A stretch of 64,000 bases of DNA from the NCBI RefSeq assembly GCF_015832195.1, contig NC_052032.1, positions 5,710,618 through 5,774,617 of the forward strand, in the 5' to 3' direction. Positions 38,541 to 49,822 of the stretch are shown here, piece by piece. The DNA is from Motacilla alba alba (lineage: Eukaryota; Chordata; Aves; Passeriformes; Motacillidae). A program made the position numbers and the translations under genes. Under the pieces are notes generated by a model, which searched no databases, was not told the origin of the DNA, and worked only from the letters and a program-made list of their open reading frames with translations. Every line of letters starts with the position of its first letter. Positions within the stretch are counted from its first letter, which is position 1.

Positions 38541-41500
38541 TCAGCTGTCTTTGGGTGTCTTCACAGCCGCCTCAATGTGTGGTCTCAGCGCAGACAGAGA
38601 GATCAGCAGCGCTTCCTGCAGCAGAGCCAGGCCAGTCAGAGCACAGCTGGGCCATGTGTCACTGGCCCAGGCAGACACCCAGCGCCATCAGCCCTACCTC
38701 TGTCCGGATGGTTCTGCTGCCTTGGCTGGGACACGTGTTCAGGTAGAAGTCAAACAAGACACTTGGGTCGGTGACCTCCAGGTTTGGGTCCACATCAACC
38801 CCAGCTTCCAAGCCCTCAAGGCCTCCAAATACGACAAGGGCATGCCTGGGGAGAGCACAAGGACAGGGTGAGAGGGCAGACTGTCTAGGTCTGCATCCAG
38901 GCTCCTGTGTGCTGCTGAAGCACGGAGCTGTGTCTGCTGCTGACGGTGCCCACTGCAGCTGCCTCCTCACCAGAGCCACACAGCATTGGCCAATGTGACA
39001 GTCTCTGCTACCCACTGCAGAAAAAGAGGAAAAGAACTGGCCTTGTTCTGAGGTATTTCCCCTGCTCTGCTGCCTGCACCAGCCTCACTGGGAGCTCTGA
39101 GTGGGGCCAAACAGGCAGGACACAAACCTGAAGGAGGGCAGAGTGACCTGGTCCACGGAGCTGCCCCTTTCTGAGGTCCCAATAGAGAGATCGTAACCTT
39201 CCTTGAATGGGCACTCGGAAAAGACGGCACCTGGAAAACAGAGTTTGGGGTTACTGCTGCTGTGTCCTCACCCACGTGCCTTCTGGACAGGCTAAAACAC
39301 TCCATGGTTGAGTGATGGCAGCAGGAGTTGCTTTCAGTGCCAAAAGTGCAGCTGGAGACAGAATGACTCCTCTTTCCCACATAATGCCCTTGCTGCAGGA
39401 GTCTCCCGCATCCTTTTCCTCAAAGCTCAAAACAAGTGCCAGGAACCACCCCCTAACAGCTCAGAGTCTTCCTACAAGGTCCAACCAACCAGAAGGTACT
39501 GAAAGAATTTTCCAGGGCTCTTGAATTCTAATTTGATAGCTGGCTCTGATGTGAATGAGTGGGATGTAGTTACCATGGAAACAGAGAAGGGCATCAACTC
39601 ATCTGTTGCTGTTGTGCAGCTGTTTGGAGCAATGGTGAGTGGAGGTTACAGGGCACAGTCCTGGAGGGTGACCGGGGTGGCTCATGCCTCCTTTCAGCCC
39701 TAAAATCTGACTGCCACACGGCTGCTGGCTGCACGTGGCACGTGCACATCCCCTTCAGACAAGGAGATTTCTAGCAAAGAGGTGTGTGCAGCCAGTAGCC
39801 CTGAGACTGCTGTGGAAGCCCAGGCAGAGACTCTCTGTGGATACTCACTCAAGCAGGAGGCCAGGCGGACACTGTAACCCCAGTACAAGCCTGAGACTGC
39901 CCGGGGGTGCTGCGAGGACACCACGGTGCCTTTCCGCACTTTGGCTTCTGAAAGACAGCAGAGAGGTTAAACAGCCCCTGTGCTCTGGTGAGACCTGACC
40001 AGCCACAGCCAGCAGTTTCTCCTGGAACAGGGCACTGACTTGGTAAGCAACATCACCCTCTCTTTTTCCAGAATGTGAAAAAGTATTCTGGAAATGTGGC
40101 GAGTTTGAATTTTTGAAAGCCTGTGAGTGTGTTTGGGCTGGTTGTTACTGAGAAGAAGAAGAGGTGACAGTTCTTTCCAGTTATTGAGGGAGGCATGGTA
40201 AGGGTGTTACTAAATTTGTGTATGGAGTGAAGGGAACGTGCAGAACTGCTGGGTACCTTCAGACCTGTCATACAGAAGAACCAGCTCCTGCAGCACTGAT
40301 GCTCCTGGAGCCGTGGATTACCTGGATTCTGGGGCTCCTTCAGACGCACAGTGACTCGCAGACCAGGGTTCAGCTGTTTGTCAATCTGCACCTCCTGCAG
40401 TGACAGTCACCATCAGCACCAGACATTCTGGAAGGGCTGGGGAAGGTGGGGAAGGAAGGGAATCCTTTCAAGAAGTGGGGGTCTGTTCTGGCATGGAGCT
40501 GAGATGAGGAGCTCTGCGTGTGGCTCAGGGGCTTGCTCATCAGTCTGAAACTTATTTTGCTACTCAAAGGTTCAGCTGCAGCAGTGAAGCAATGATCTGC
40601 TGGAATACCTGGGGCCTGCTGGGGCTTGGGAAGCCACAAACATTGCCAAGTCAGAAGGGACAAGACAGCAACAGCCTTAAAGCCCTCACCAGCCCAGTGC
40701 AGCCTTCAGAAACCCAGCAGCGCCCACCCTGCCTGCTGCAAATCTGCCAGAGAGACAAGGGAAGTTGTTTTGGCATCTGTGGCTAACAGACACACCTTCC
40801 TCATGCCACAGTTAACAAAAGAGCCTCTGCCCGGCTTCGTGGGCCGGTCCAGCACGACGCCCTCGCGGTACTCCGAGTCCTCGTCCATCCGCATGTGGTG
40901 GGGGCTGTCCAGGGGGTTGAGCAGCCCTAGAACAGCAAGAGCAAAGAGCTGCTGGGGGAAAACACAGGTGTAGGGGCAGGTGCTGCCCTGCTCCTTCCCT
41001 CTCAGGTCCAGTGCCGAAGTGGGGAAAAGTCCTGGCTGTGCCACGCGCAAGGAGCCAGAGCTCAGGAAGGAGAGAGACAACTGCATTTACCTGCAAACTG
41101 CAGATCCTCATGCTTAGGAAAAAAGGATTTCCTCAAGTACCTGTCACCAGAGAAAGGTAAAATGTGAAAAGGTATTTTTATGGAATCTGGATCTCAGTTC
41201 TAGCCCCGTTCTGACTCAAAGGAGCTAAGTATAGAGAAAAGGAAACTTACTGAGGGCACTCCAAGTACTGCAGGATCCGAGCCAGCTGCACACAAGCCTT
41301 GCCTTTCTTCCCAACTCCTTCAAAATCCCCCTCCACGCTCCTGAAAGTGAAAGCAAGCAGCTTGTTAACTCAGCATGAGACTGGTCAGGTCTCCAGAAGA
41401 CCAAGCCTTGCTTCTTAATCTGACAACAGCAGCACATCCCTCCCCTCTAACCCTTGTAAGAGGGCTGCTCCAGAGACAATCTAGTAACAAATCATCCTTG

Positions 41501-42980
41501 GAACTCTCTCCGAGCCAAGGACCTTTTTCAGTTTTGTATTTTGATCTTTGTGTATTAATGTGATGTGGCAGGGTGTCAGGAAGATGTCCTGACAGATGTC
41601 CTGTCCTTCCACAGCAAGGTTTAAGGGTACAGGAGGACTCAGCCTCCTGTTGCTTCGTCAACCCCATGCTGGAATAAATTATCTGAGCTGCCAGGGCAGT
41701 TCAGTCAACATCTTCTTCCCTGGGGTATAGTGGTCCCTGTAATCCTGGCACTGGGGAGAGGTACATGCAGTTCCTTCCTGGCCTTAGCTTAAGAGAAGAG
41801 TCAAGGAACATAAAGCTGAGAGGAAATACCATGCAGAACAAGATGGCTCTTCCTTTAGAGAATCACACAATGGCCTGGATTGGAAGGGAACTTGACAGGA
41901 GGTGGAAAAGATGATCTTTTATGAGCAGGGACACCTTCCACTATCCCAGTTTGCTCCAAGCCCCATCCAAGCTGGCCTTGGACACTTCCAGGGACAGCGC
42001 AACCACAGCTTCTGTGGGAAAGCTGTGCCAGGGCCTCGCCACCCTCACAGGGAGGAACTCCTTCCTGAAACCTAATCTAAGCATGCTCTCCTCCAGTCTT
42101 TGCCTTACTTGACATCCTCTCCGTGCTCGTCGAACACCACGATCTCGTCCACGCAGAAGATGGCGCAGGCGCGGGCGATCTGTCCCGCCAGGTAGGAGCG
42201 CAGCGCCGGCGACTGCGCGTTGTTCAGGATGGAGCCGGGCAGGGCCACGCTCAGCGTGTGCGGCCGGCCTGGGGGGCAGAGACATGGTGAGAGAGCCACA
42301 CCCGGCAGCCCGTGTGCAGCATCGCATCGGCTGCTTCAGCTGCGCTCGTGCTGCGGGAAAAGCAACTTCTGTTTCTTAGATTTAATCGCTGGTGTTCTCT
42401 TCAGAAGGATCTCTAGTGCAGTGCTTGCTGCACAGTGCTGGTTTGGCCATGTGGACTGATCCACATCGGATCTGTGAAGTAACACTTTTCCTATCGACAG
42501 CTAACACTGACTGCCTTTTAAGAGCCAGGTTTTCCAGCCCTTTTCCACCCAGGTCTCCCCAGTGGGTCACAGCGGCATCACCTGTGTCTTCCTTCTGCTC
42601 CTCCTGCGTCTGGGCTTGCTGTTCTGCCAGCTCCCGCATCCGCTGTTTCTCCAGTTTCTTCAGCAGCTTAATTTCCTTCCATTTCTTCGTCTCTGCTTTC
42701 CCTGGGACGGAGAACAGCGCCTGGCGTTAAGCACCGCTCCGAGCGGCGCCACCCCCGCGATCCCCGGCCTTCCTTACTCTCCTGCTTCCAGCGCCGCCAG
42801 TCCACCTTCCTGTCCTCAACCTACGGGGGACAGCACGCGTTACCGCCGGGCTCCCCTCAGAGCCGGACCCGGGGAACGCCCCGGGCTCCCCTCAGGGTGG
42901 CGGGCCGGGCCCGGGCCCCCCTCACCGCCCACCTGCGCGCCCCTGGGCCGCTTCCCCACGCCGCTCTCCGCGTCCGCCAT
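38541..42980 (-). CDS. SPOUT1: SPOUT domain-containing methyltransferase 1 (CENP-32)
   Basis: SPOUT1 is a SpoU-TrmD (SPOUT) class RNA methyltransferase, also described as the centromere/spindle protein CENP-32. The twelve exons, in transcript order, are 42933-42980, 42778-42820, 42582-42701, 42109-42268, 41251-41340, 41091-41140, 40796-40926, 40322-40394, 39849-39947, 39128-39230, 38698-38845 and 38541-38615. Together they give 1140 nt, 379 codons plus stop (human 376). A charged, coiled-coil-prone N-terminal segment (KKWKEIKLLKKLEKQR) precedes the fold, which begins TLSVALPGSILNNAQS and continues ARACAIFCVDEIVVFDEHG. The conserved body LLNPLDSPHHMRMDEDSEY and the C-terminal HALVVFGGLEGLEAG region (the SAM-binding knot in this family) are intact. 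Exon 1 has a weak alternative donor 10 bases downstream; GCGCAG|GTGGGC keeps the frame. A CR1 copy lies directly after exon 4. Confidence 0.96.
41862..42104 (-). mobile_element. CR1 LINE fragment in SPOUT1 intron 4
   Basis: Read on the plus strand this matches the reverse complement of the avian CR1 3' end: GAATCACACAATGGCCTGG, AGCAGGGACACCTTCCACTA, GCCCCATCCAAGCTGGCCTT, CTCGCCACCCTCACAGGGAG and CTTCCTGAAACCTAATCTAA. The element is therefore in the minus orientation, 5'-truncated, with its 3' end near 41862. It is moderately diverged. Its truncated end touches the donor of SPOUT1 exon 4 at 42108-42103. Confidence 0.85.
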
Positions 42981-43060
42981 CTTCCCCGCGCTGCCGGCCG
43001 CGCCCCCGCGCTGCTGATTGGCCGGAGAGCGCAGGCCCCGCCTACGGCTGGGTGGAGCCA
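42840..43060. promoter_or_regulatory. SPOUT1: CpG-rich SPOUT1 promoter
   Basis: High CpG sequence around SPOUT1 exon 1 and about 80 bases upstream. An ATTGG/CCAAT box (43016-43020) lies about 36 bases upstream of the ATG on the minus strand. No TATA box is seen. Promoter function is inferred from position. Confidence 0.55.
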
Positions 43061-43097
43061 CAGGTCACGTTGTTGGTGTTTGACCGGCCCGCGCGGC

Positions 43098-43165
43098 AGC
43101 GGAGCTAAGCAGGGTCGGCCGCGTTCCGCACGGGATGGGTGACCCCAGGCGCAGCCCGTGGGCAC
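43098..43165 (+). repeat. 5S rRNA-like fragment (internal promoter region)
   Basis: AGCTAAGCAGGGTCGG at 43103-43118 is identical to the box A region of vertebrate 5S rRNA, and GGATGGGTGACC at 43133-43144 matches box C (GGATGGGAGACC) with one mismatch. Their spacing is 30 bases against 31 in true 5S. The intermediate element and both ends are diverged, and no T-run terminator follows. It is best read as a 5S-derived pseudogene or a 5S-headed SINE remnant, not a functional 5S gene. Confidence 0.7.
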
Positions 43166-43169
43166 AGGG

Positions 43170-44652
43170 AGATCACAATTCCACGTGGGACTGCTGTAAA
43201 ATCTGCGTGGCTTTGCACAAGCCCTGCGTGTGTTCTGGATAATACGTAGATGCACCCTGCCCTTTGCAGGTTGTGTCATGGCCTAGATTAGAGCCCACAC
43301 ATGTGGGGGTGTTGCAATTAATCTTCATATTAACAATCTCATTGCATGGTTCTTTATCGGTTTCAGTGACTGCGACTCTCCCCACATTTGGTACATATAT
43401 GGGTGCAAAAGGGTTTTCAGCAGCACCCTCACCCACCCATGCTGAGCCCGCAGGTGAGATGGGACACCAAGAAAGGCAGGTGGCTGCCTGCCTCCTTCCC
43501 TCCCTCCTGCTGGCCCGTGCAGCTCTGCCTCCAAGGGAACTGGTGCCACCAGCTGCAGCCCAGGATGGAAACCTACAGAGCTCTCCCCACCAGCCTGAGT
43601 GGGACAAATAGCCACCAACACAGGACCCAGCACAGATGAGGCTGCTCTCAAGGAGAGCTCCATCAGTCCTGCAGTCATTACAGAAACACTCTTCCATGAT
43701 TGCAGTAATTCCACTTTAATAACTTAACTGCTACAAACACTCATCGCACAGTCTGTTGCACACAACTCCCGCATGGTTGATGATGTTTTACACTCTTATC
43801 CAGGCTGAAATCGACACTGATGCAAGAATTACCTCTCCAGAATTGCTCATGTTACCCCACCAGCTCACTGGGTGGGAGGCTGTGGTGGCCACTAGCAGTA
43901 GGAACAGCCAAAGCCACGGTGCCCATCGTCCCCAGCCACTGTGTGCATTTGTGAAAGACCAGAAGGTTTTGCTCTGCAGCCTGGACGATGCTGCCAAACC
44001 CTGAGAAAGTGCCAGGAGTAATCTGAAAGGTTTAATAATAGCCAGGCTACTGGTGAAAGCCTGTTTCCTGGGGGAAACCAATTGTGTGGTCATCTTCTTC
44101 AGAGATGGACGGAAAAAAATGGTGGGAAAATAGTTTATGATGGGAAATGTCATTTCACTGGGTTTGTAATCATCAGGATCATAGGAGTCACTTTACTGAT
44201 GGCTGGTGATACTGTCTAGTCCTGTGGGAACGGGGGTGGCAGTGGAAATGCTGCCCTGAGTGGGGATGTGGAACAAGACAAGCCACACTAACCCTCCAGC
44301 ACAGCCTTAAAGGTAGGTCCTGAAACATCTTTTCAGAATTTGGTGGTGACACAGAGCCCAGGAGCCATCCTCACCTTGTGTGTTGCTGGACACATCCCAG
44401 AACTGATTAGCAAAGTTTTCACATGTAAGAAATGTCAAATGCTGTCAGTGCACACAAAGTCTCACTTCTTGAAATCATTTCACAGTGATTGAAAATGTCC
44501 CCCAGGCCCTGGGCCTGGAAAAACGTAACCATTTGTCTGTCAGAAAATGTTGTTGAAAGCACTGAAGTAAGAACATACCAAAGTCTGTACCAGGTGAAGA
44601 AGAGCAGTTGGGGCAGATGAGGACGAAGGACAGCCTGGTTCTCTCAGTGTGT
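43170..44652. other. SPOUT1-KYAT1 intergenic region and probable KYAT1 3' UTR
   Basis: Non-coding as far as I can tell. A minus-strand ATTAAA at 44036-44031 is the nearest polyadenylation-like signal to the KYAT1 stop (617 bases) and a second lies near 43715. One minus-strand open frame of 174 codons (43173-43697) is unexplained and reported as a finding. Confidence 0.45.
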
Positions 44653-47600
44653 TCAGGAGCTGGTTTTCTCCTGTTTCCATTTCTGCAATATGTCACTTGC
44701 TGCCTTCAGTGTAGCTTCCTCCTAAACAATACCACAGATTTGGTCAGTGGCTCCCAGCCAGCTGCTATCCCCCCTCACTGCAGCATTGCAGGTTCAGTAT
44801 GAGACAGGCACAGCCACTGGGCAGCCAAAGGGGCACCTAGAGAGTCCCTTCCTGGGCTAAGAAATGTAGGATACCAATGGGAAAAGTTAGGATGTTTAGG
44901 ATAGCCGTGGCACATCTGCTGCCCCCAGCTCAGCTCCTGTGTCTGCAGAAGTGCTTGCTCCAGCTCCAGGGATGCCAAGGTGGGGCTCCAATGCCTGAGG
45001 CATCCTCCATTTCTTCTTGGCATTTCTCTCATTAGACCAGCCCTGATTATTACTCCCCACCTTGCCTTCCTTAGTGCTGTCCATATCTCACCTTTGCAAA
45101 GCAGAACCGGATGAAATTGGTGTAGTTGTTCTTGTGGGCCTCGCTGTAGAAAGCGGAGAGCGGGATGGCAGCGAGCCCCTGGGAAGAGGGAGCACATGGA
45201 GCTGAGGGTCCTGCTCTGGGGCTGGCCTGCAGCCTGCTGTGCCCCAGTGTGGGTGAACTCCAGGCCATGAGCTTGGGTGGGCACAAACCCAGCCAGGGTA
45301 AAGGCAGCAGGAAGGGCCAGACCCTTTTACCTTGTTCTTGACCATCCACTTTGCAAATCTGGAGTCGTAGGGCTCATCTGAGTTGGGGACATCAGGGACA
45401 TGAGATTCTGCAGGAGGAGCACAGCAGGACAGAGGCTGGGGCAGCTGCCAGGTGCCTCAGCTGAGCCCCAAGCCCACATCCTTGCAGCTGGGATGGGGAA
45501 CATGCAGCCCATCCCTGCTTTATGATGGTCTGTGCAGGTTCCTGTCCCTGCCAGCAGTACCACACCCCACACCCAGCCCACCTGGGCAGGACTGCAGGTG
45601 ACTCACTGAACGGGGAGATGTCTGCCACCAGGAAGTAGGTGCCCTCTGGGATGATGGGTTTCATCCCCACCCCATCCAGGCTCTGGACCAGCCAGTCTCT
45701 CTTCTTCTGCAGCTCCTTGGGCAGCTGGACAAAGTAGCTCTCTGGTTTTCCATAGAGCATGAGCTCCCTCTGGAAACCCTGAGCCACGGCCTCCTGGAAG
45801 GGAAGAGGAGCCAGTGGCCAGTGGGAAGATGGTCAGGGCTTTCTTGGGAGCTGAAGTTCCTGCAATTCACAGGTGATTAGGGAGCTCTCTGCCTCCAGCC
45901 CCTATGAACTGCCCCTTAATTTTGTCAGTGCAAGATAAGGAATATACCCCAGGCAGGCTGGACTGTCCCCTTTCCCCCAGACACAGAACTATAGGGAGAG
46001 AGGAAGGAGCCTCTCCAGGACACCACAAATCACTTGAGTGTGCCTTTCAGCTCAGCTGTGGGCAAGAGGACCATCTCTTACCCCTGCTCTGAGGGCCTGG
46101 GAATTGCAGGGCCCGGTGCAGGGAGCTGCCTTACCTGGGCAATTGTGGCACAGTGGTACACGGAGTTCTGGTGCACAGTACGGAGGTGCTGCAGCAGCCT
46201 GTCGGGTCCCACAACCCAGCCCACCTGTGGCCAGGAGAGGAGCAGGAAGATGCTGAGTCTGGCTGCCTGCTCAGGCTCCCCTTCTTCTGGGCTGCTTTCA
46301 TTGTATGTTACAGACAGAACTTTCATGAAGCACCTCTGGTACTTTCAGACCCTGAGGCTCAAAGCTGAGCGTGGCCACAGTGCTGTGGGCAAAGGGACAG
46401 GGATGGGGACACAACGAGGCGCCACACGGGATATTCACCTTCCATCCAGTGGCACTGAAGGTCTTCCCAGCACTCCCGATGATCACCGTGCGGTCCCACA
46501 TCCCTTGCAAGCTGGCTGGCAGTGAAAGGAGAGAAACCCCAATGGCAGAGCTCAGCACGCTCCTTCCTGGGCTGCCTTAATGGCACGTGGGGGCTCTCTG
46601 TCACCATAATCCACGGTGATCTTTAGTGTTCACAGCACATCTTTCACCTGGATGAGCCTCAAAGCTCATCCCAAGCAGGCAGCCAGGTTTCTCAAGAGCA
46701 TCTCCTTTTAATTAAGCATTTTCACAGGCATGTACCCAGCCCCAGGGGCTCTCAGACATGCCAAGCACCATCACCCTGCATCAAGGTGATGGCGTGTTAC
46801 TCCAACTGGAAGAACAGGCTGAAACCGTGTTGAAATGGATTTCCTGGAACTAGAGACACTCAGAAAACTGTGGCTTTACAAAGCATGGGAAAAAGAATCA
46901 GTTTCACTGGAGCCAAGGGGCTTTTTGTTCTAGATCTCCCCTCTGGCTCTGAAGTCAGAGCTTCTGTTAAGGACCTGGTTTGGGAGCTGAGACTGAAGCG
47001 CAGCAAAATCCTTCCAGTGGGGGATTCATGCCTAGTGCAGCTGTGCACGCCGGCAGCTCCTGGGATTTCCAGGGGCCTGCAGTGCAAAGCCCATTCCCTG
47101 CCCCGAGCAGCCCCGCCCAGCCCAGCCCAGCCCAGCCCCGTACCGATGCGGATGTGCTGCTTCCCGTCGTAGACCAGCCACTCGTACACCTCGTCGCTGA
47201 TGCACAGCACGTCGTGCTTCACACACAGCTCTGCAATCAGCCCCAGCTCCCCGCGGCTGAACACCTGCAGCAGGCACGGAGTGCAGCAGAGGTTCAGCAG
47301 GAGCATTTCTGAGCCCCTGCCTGTCCCTGCATGTTGTGAGTGTCCTCCTGGCACCATCTCCCATGCCAGGGAGGGGCAGGAGCTGCCGCAGTGGTCTAAC
47401 GGGGTAAAAGCACTGCTAGCACAAAAGACAAGGCTTAAAACCACCAGGAGACTGAGCACAGCATGTGGTGCTCCCACAGCAGCCACTTCCCTCGTGTGCA
47501 AGGCAGGCTGAGTCACTGCTGCACCCCAGCAGCTGCCAGGGCCCAGCATGGCCAGCAGCGTTACCTTGCCCAGAGGGTTGTTGGGTGAGTTCAGGACGAT

Positions 47601-49816
47601 GGCTTTTGTCCGTTCACTGAATTTAGAGGCCAGTTCAGCTGGGTCCAGCTGCCAGTCTGCACTAGACATCAATTTTCCATCTTTTGGAGGATTCTAGAGA
47701 CAACATGGGAATCTTGGTTTGCTTTGCTACCTCCGCACCTTGTTCACCACTCACCTCTTTGCTGGCTGCTGTGACTCTTCCCTTCTCCACCCACTCACCG
47801 GTCTCAGAGGCACAAACACAGGTGTCCCACCAGCCATTTTCACCATTGGCTCATAGCAGTCAAAGAAGGGTTCAATGATTATCACCTGGAAGAAAGGGAC
47901 ATGTCAGCATCCTCCTGGTCTGCTCAGACTTTCCCTGAAGAGTGCAGAGAGCAATGGGAGGGACAGGACATTTTAATCCCTAATTACTGTAATGGAGAAC
48001 CTGCATTGCCTGTGGGGAGTGTCAGGAAGGACACCACCACTCAGGACAAGAAAGGTTATTTTGCTTTATGCAGAAATGAGGCAGTGCCCTGCAGCAAATA
48101 ATTTCTTCCTTTAAAAGCTCAGGTACTGCAGAGTGGAGATAAAACCAGTTTTGCTTTGGAAAAGGACAATGAAAACCAGCCTGCAGGTCCCCTGGGGGAA
48201 GGCTGCCAGTGCAACAAGCCCTTATATTGGGTTACCTCATCACCTTCGTCCACTAAAGCCTGGAAGCAGCAGAACAGGGCCTGGTATGCCCCCACAGTCA
48301 CCATCACATTGGTCATAGGATCCAGGTCTCGTCCAAGCAGCTTCTCGAAAAACTGGGCTAGGACCTTCACCAGAGGTGGGTGGCCCTGTGGGGTGAAAGG
48401 ACGGTGGGAATTGGCTTGCAGAAGACTCCTAAACCAAGGATGAACCCTTGGAAGGGGACTGGGAAGCCAAGAGCCCTGTGAGATCTTCCAGCAGGGCTGC
48501 TTCAAACATCCCAGTAAAGCAGGGAGTTACTGGGAACAGTGGGCATGGGTTGAGGCTGGATGTGTGTTTTGCCTCATTTTTTCTGCTGTTTATTGCTGCC
48601 TGGTGAGCTCTGAAGCAGCCAGGGCTGAGGGGACTGAGGGGGTGGTGCTGGGGAGGGAGATCTGTCCCTTACAAAGGCACGGGTGTACTGGTGCAGCATG
48701 TGGTTCCCCCCGCCGAGGGCTCTCGTGAGTGCCTCTGTCAGAAAGTCTGGTGCAGGGAAGTCAGGGAAGCCTTGGCCCAGGTTCACCTTGGAGTATGTAG
48801 CAGCCAGTTTTACAAACTCCACCCTGGAGAAAAGGGAAACAAAAGCACTTTCAGAGGGTCTGAGCAGTGTGCTGGCACCGGGTCTGCTCGCAGCATCCCT
48901 TTGGAAGGGAGTGGGGTTGGTGTCCCTCCGGCAGAGCCATCCTGCTGCTCACAGGCTGGCAGGACCCAGCACAGGTCATTTCAGACCTGCTGCAATTAAA
49001 CCAAGGATGATGAACTGTTGCACTGGGGGAACTGCTTTAATTCATTCTCCCAGGAAACAGCTCCTGGGGTCAGTGTGTGGTCACAGCTGAAAGCTGTTTC
49101 AGATCACACTGGACTGAGCAGGAGGGGACTTGGAGATTTTCAAGCTCATACCAGCTCTGCAAAATTTAGCAACTAGACATTGTGAAGGCCTCTGCCGAGG
49201 GCAAGGTGTGTTGAACTTGCTGCTCATCTCAAACCAAACAAGAGCCAGCTCACTGGCAGTTTATAGCCTGAGCCCAGACACAGCAAGGCCTCGGGGAAAG
49301 ACCATTTAAATCTCTTCCAGCACACAACCTTCCCAATGCCACATTGTGCCTGGCAGGATGGGAATGGCATTTGCAGCAGCCCTTCTCCTGCCTCCCACTT
49401 GTGGTGCCCCAGGGTGAGCTTGGAGCAGGTGCCAGGCTGCAGCCAGTGTGCGGCAAACACTTGGCTCAGATTTGGATGCCACTGGGATCATTTGGGTGGA
49501 TGGGTCAGAGGGAGGGCGGTGCTTCTGCCTGCCCAGTGGTGCAGAAAACCTGATACATCCTGAAGAGAGAGCTGCAGGTACAGCACTGACTCATGGTAAA
49601 GTCTTCTGGGACAAACTTGCTCTGATGTGCTTCCTGAACACATGCAAAGCAGTTGAGGGAAACTTCTGCTCTGTGCTGTGTGGCTACTGTGGTTTCAGTC
49701 TGGTTTTAGGATGCCTGAAACCACATCTACCACCTGGGTAAACCAGATATTCTTTTAACTCACCAGATATTTTTATCTATTCCCTCCAGCCTCCGAGCTT
49801 GCACTGGCCTTGACAT
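44653..49816 (-). CDS. KYAT1: Kynurenine aminotransferase 1 / glutamine transaminase K / cysteine-S-conjugate beta-lyase
   Basis: KYAT1 is a PLP-dependent fold-type I enzyme that transaminates kynurenine to kynurenic acid, glutamine and aromatic amino acids with 2-oxo acids, and can cleave cysteine conjugates. Coding exons in transcript order: 49764-49816, 48673-48823, 48236-48385, 47799-47885, 47565-47693, 47144-47264, 46439-46515, 46135-46224, 45607-45793, 45331-45407, 45092-45178 and 44653-44721. They total 1278 nt, 425 codons plus stop (human 422), in phase throughout. The start is [20 protein letters not shown]. Family landmarks are [14 protein letters not shown], the substrate/PLP motif NSPNNPLGK, the [16 protein letters not shown] aspartate segment and the Schiff-base lysine at about residue 248 in [13 protein letters not shown]. 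The C-terminus is [12 protein letters not shown]. All catalytic motifs are intact. The exon carrying the ATG starts at an acceptor only six bases upstream (49822), so the 5' UTR is spliced. Confidence 0.97.
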
Positions 49817-49822
49817 TTTTGC

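Noticed and set aside
43098..43165. Functional 5S rRNA gene
   Set aside because: The 5' half of 5S is not convincingly present, the 3' end is diverged and no T-run terminator follows; only the internal promoter portion matches.
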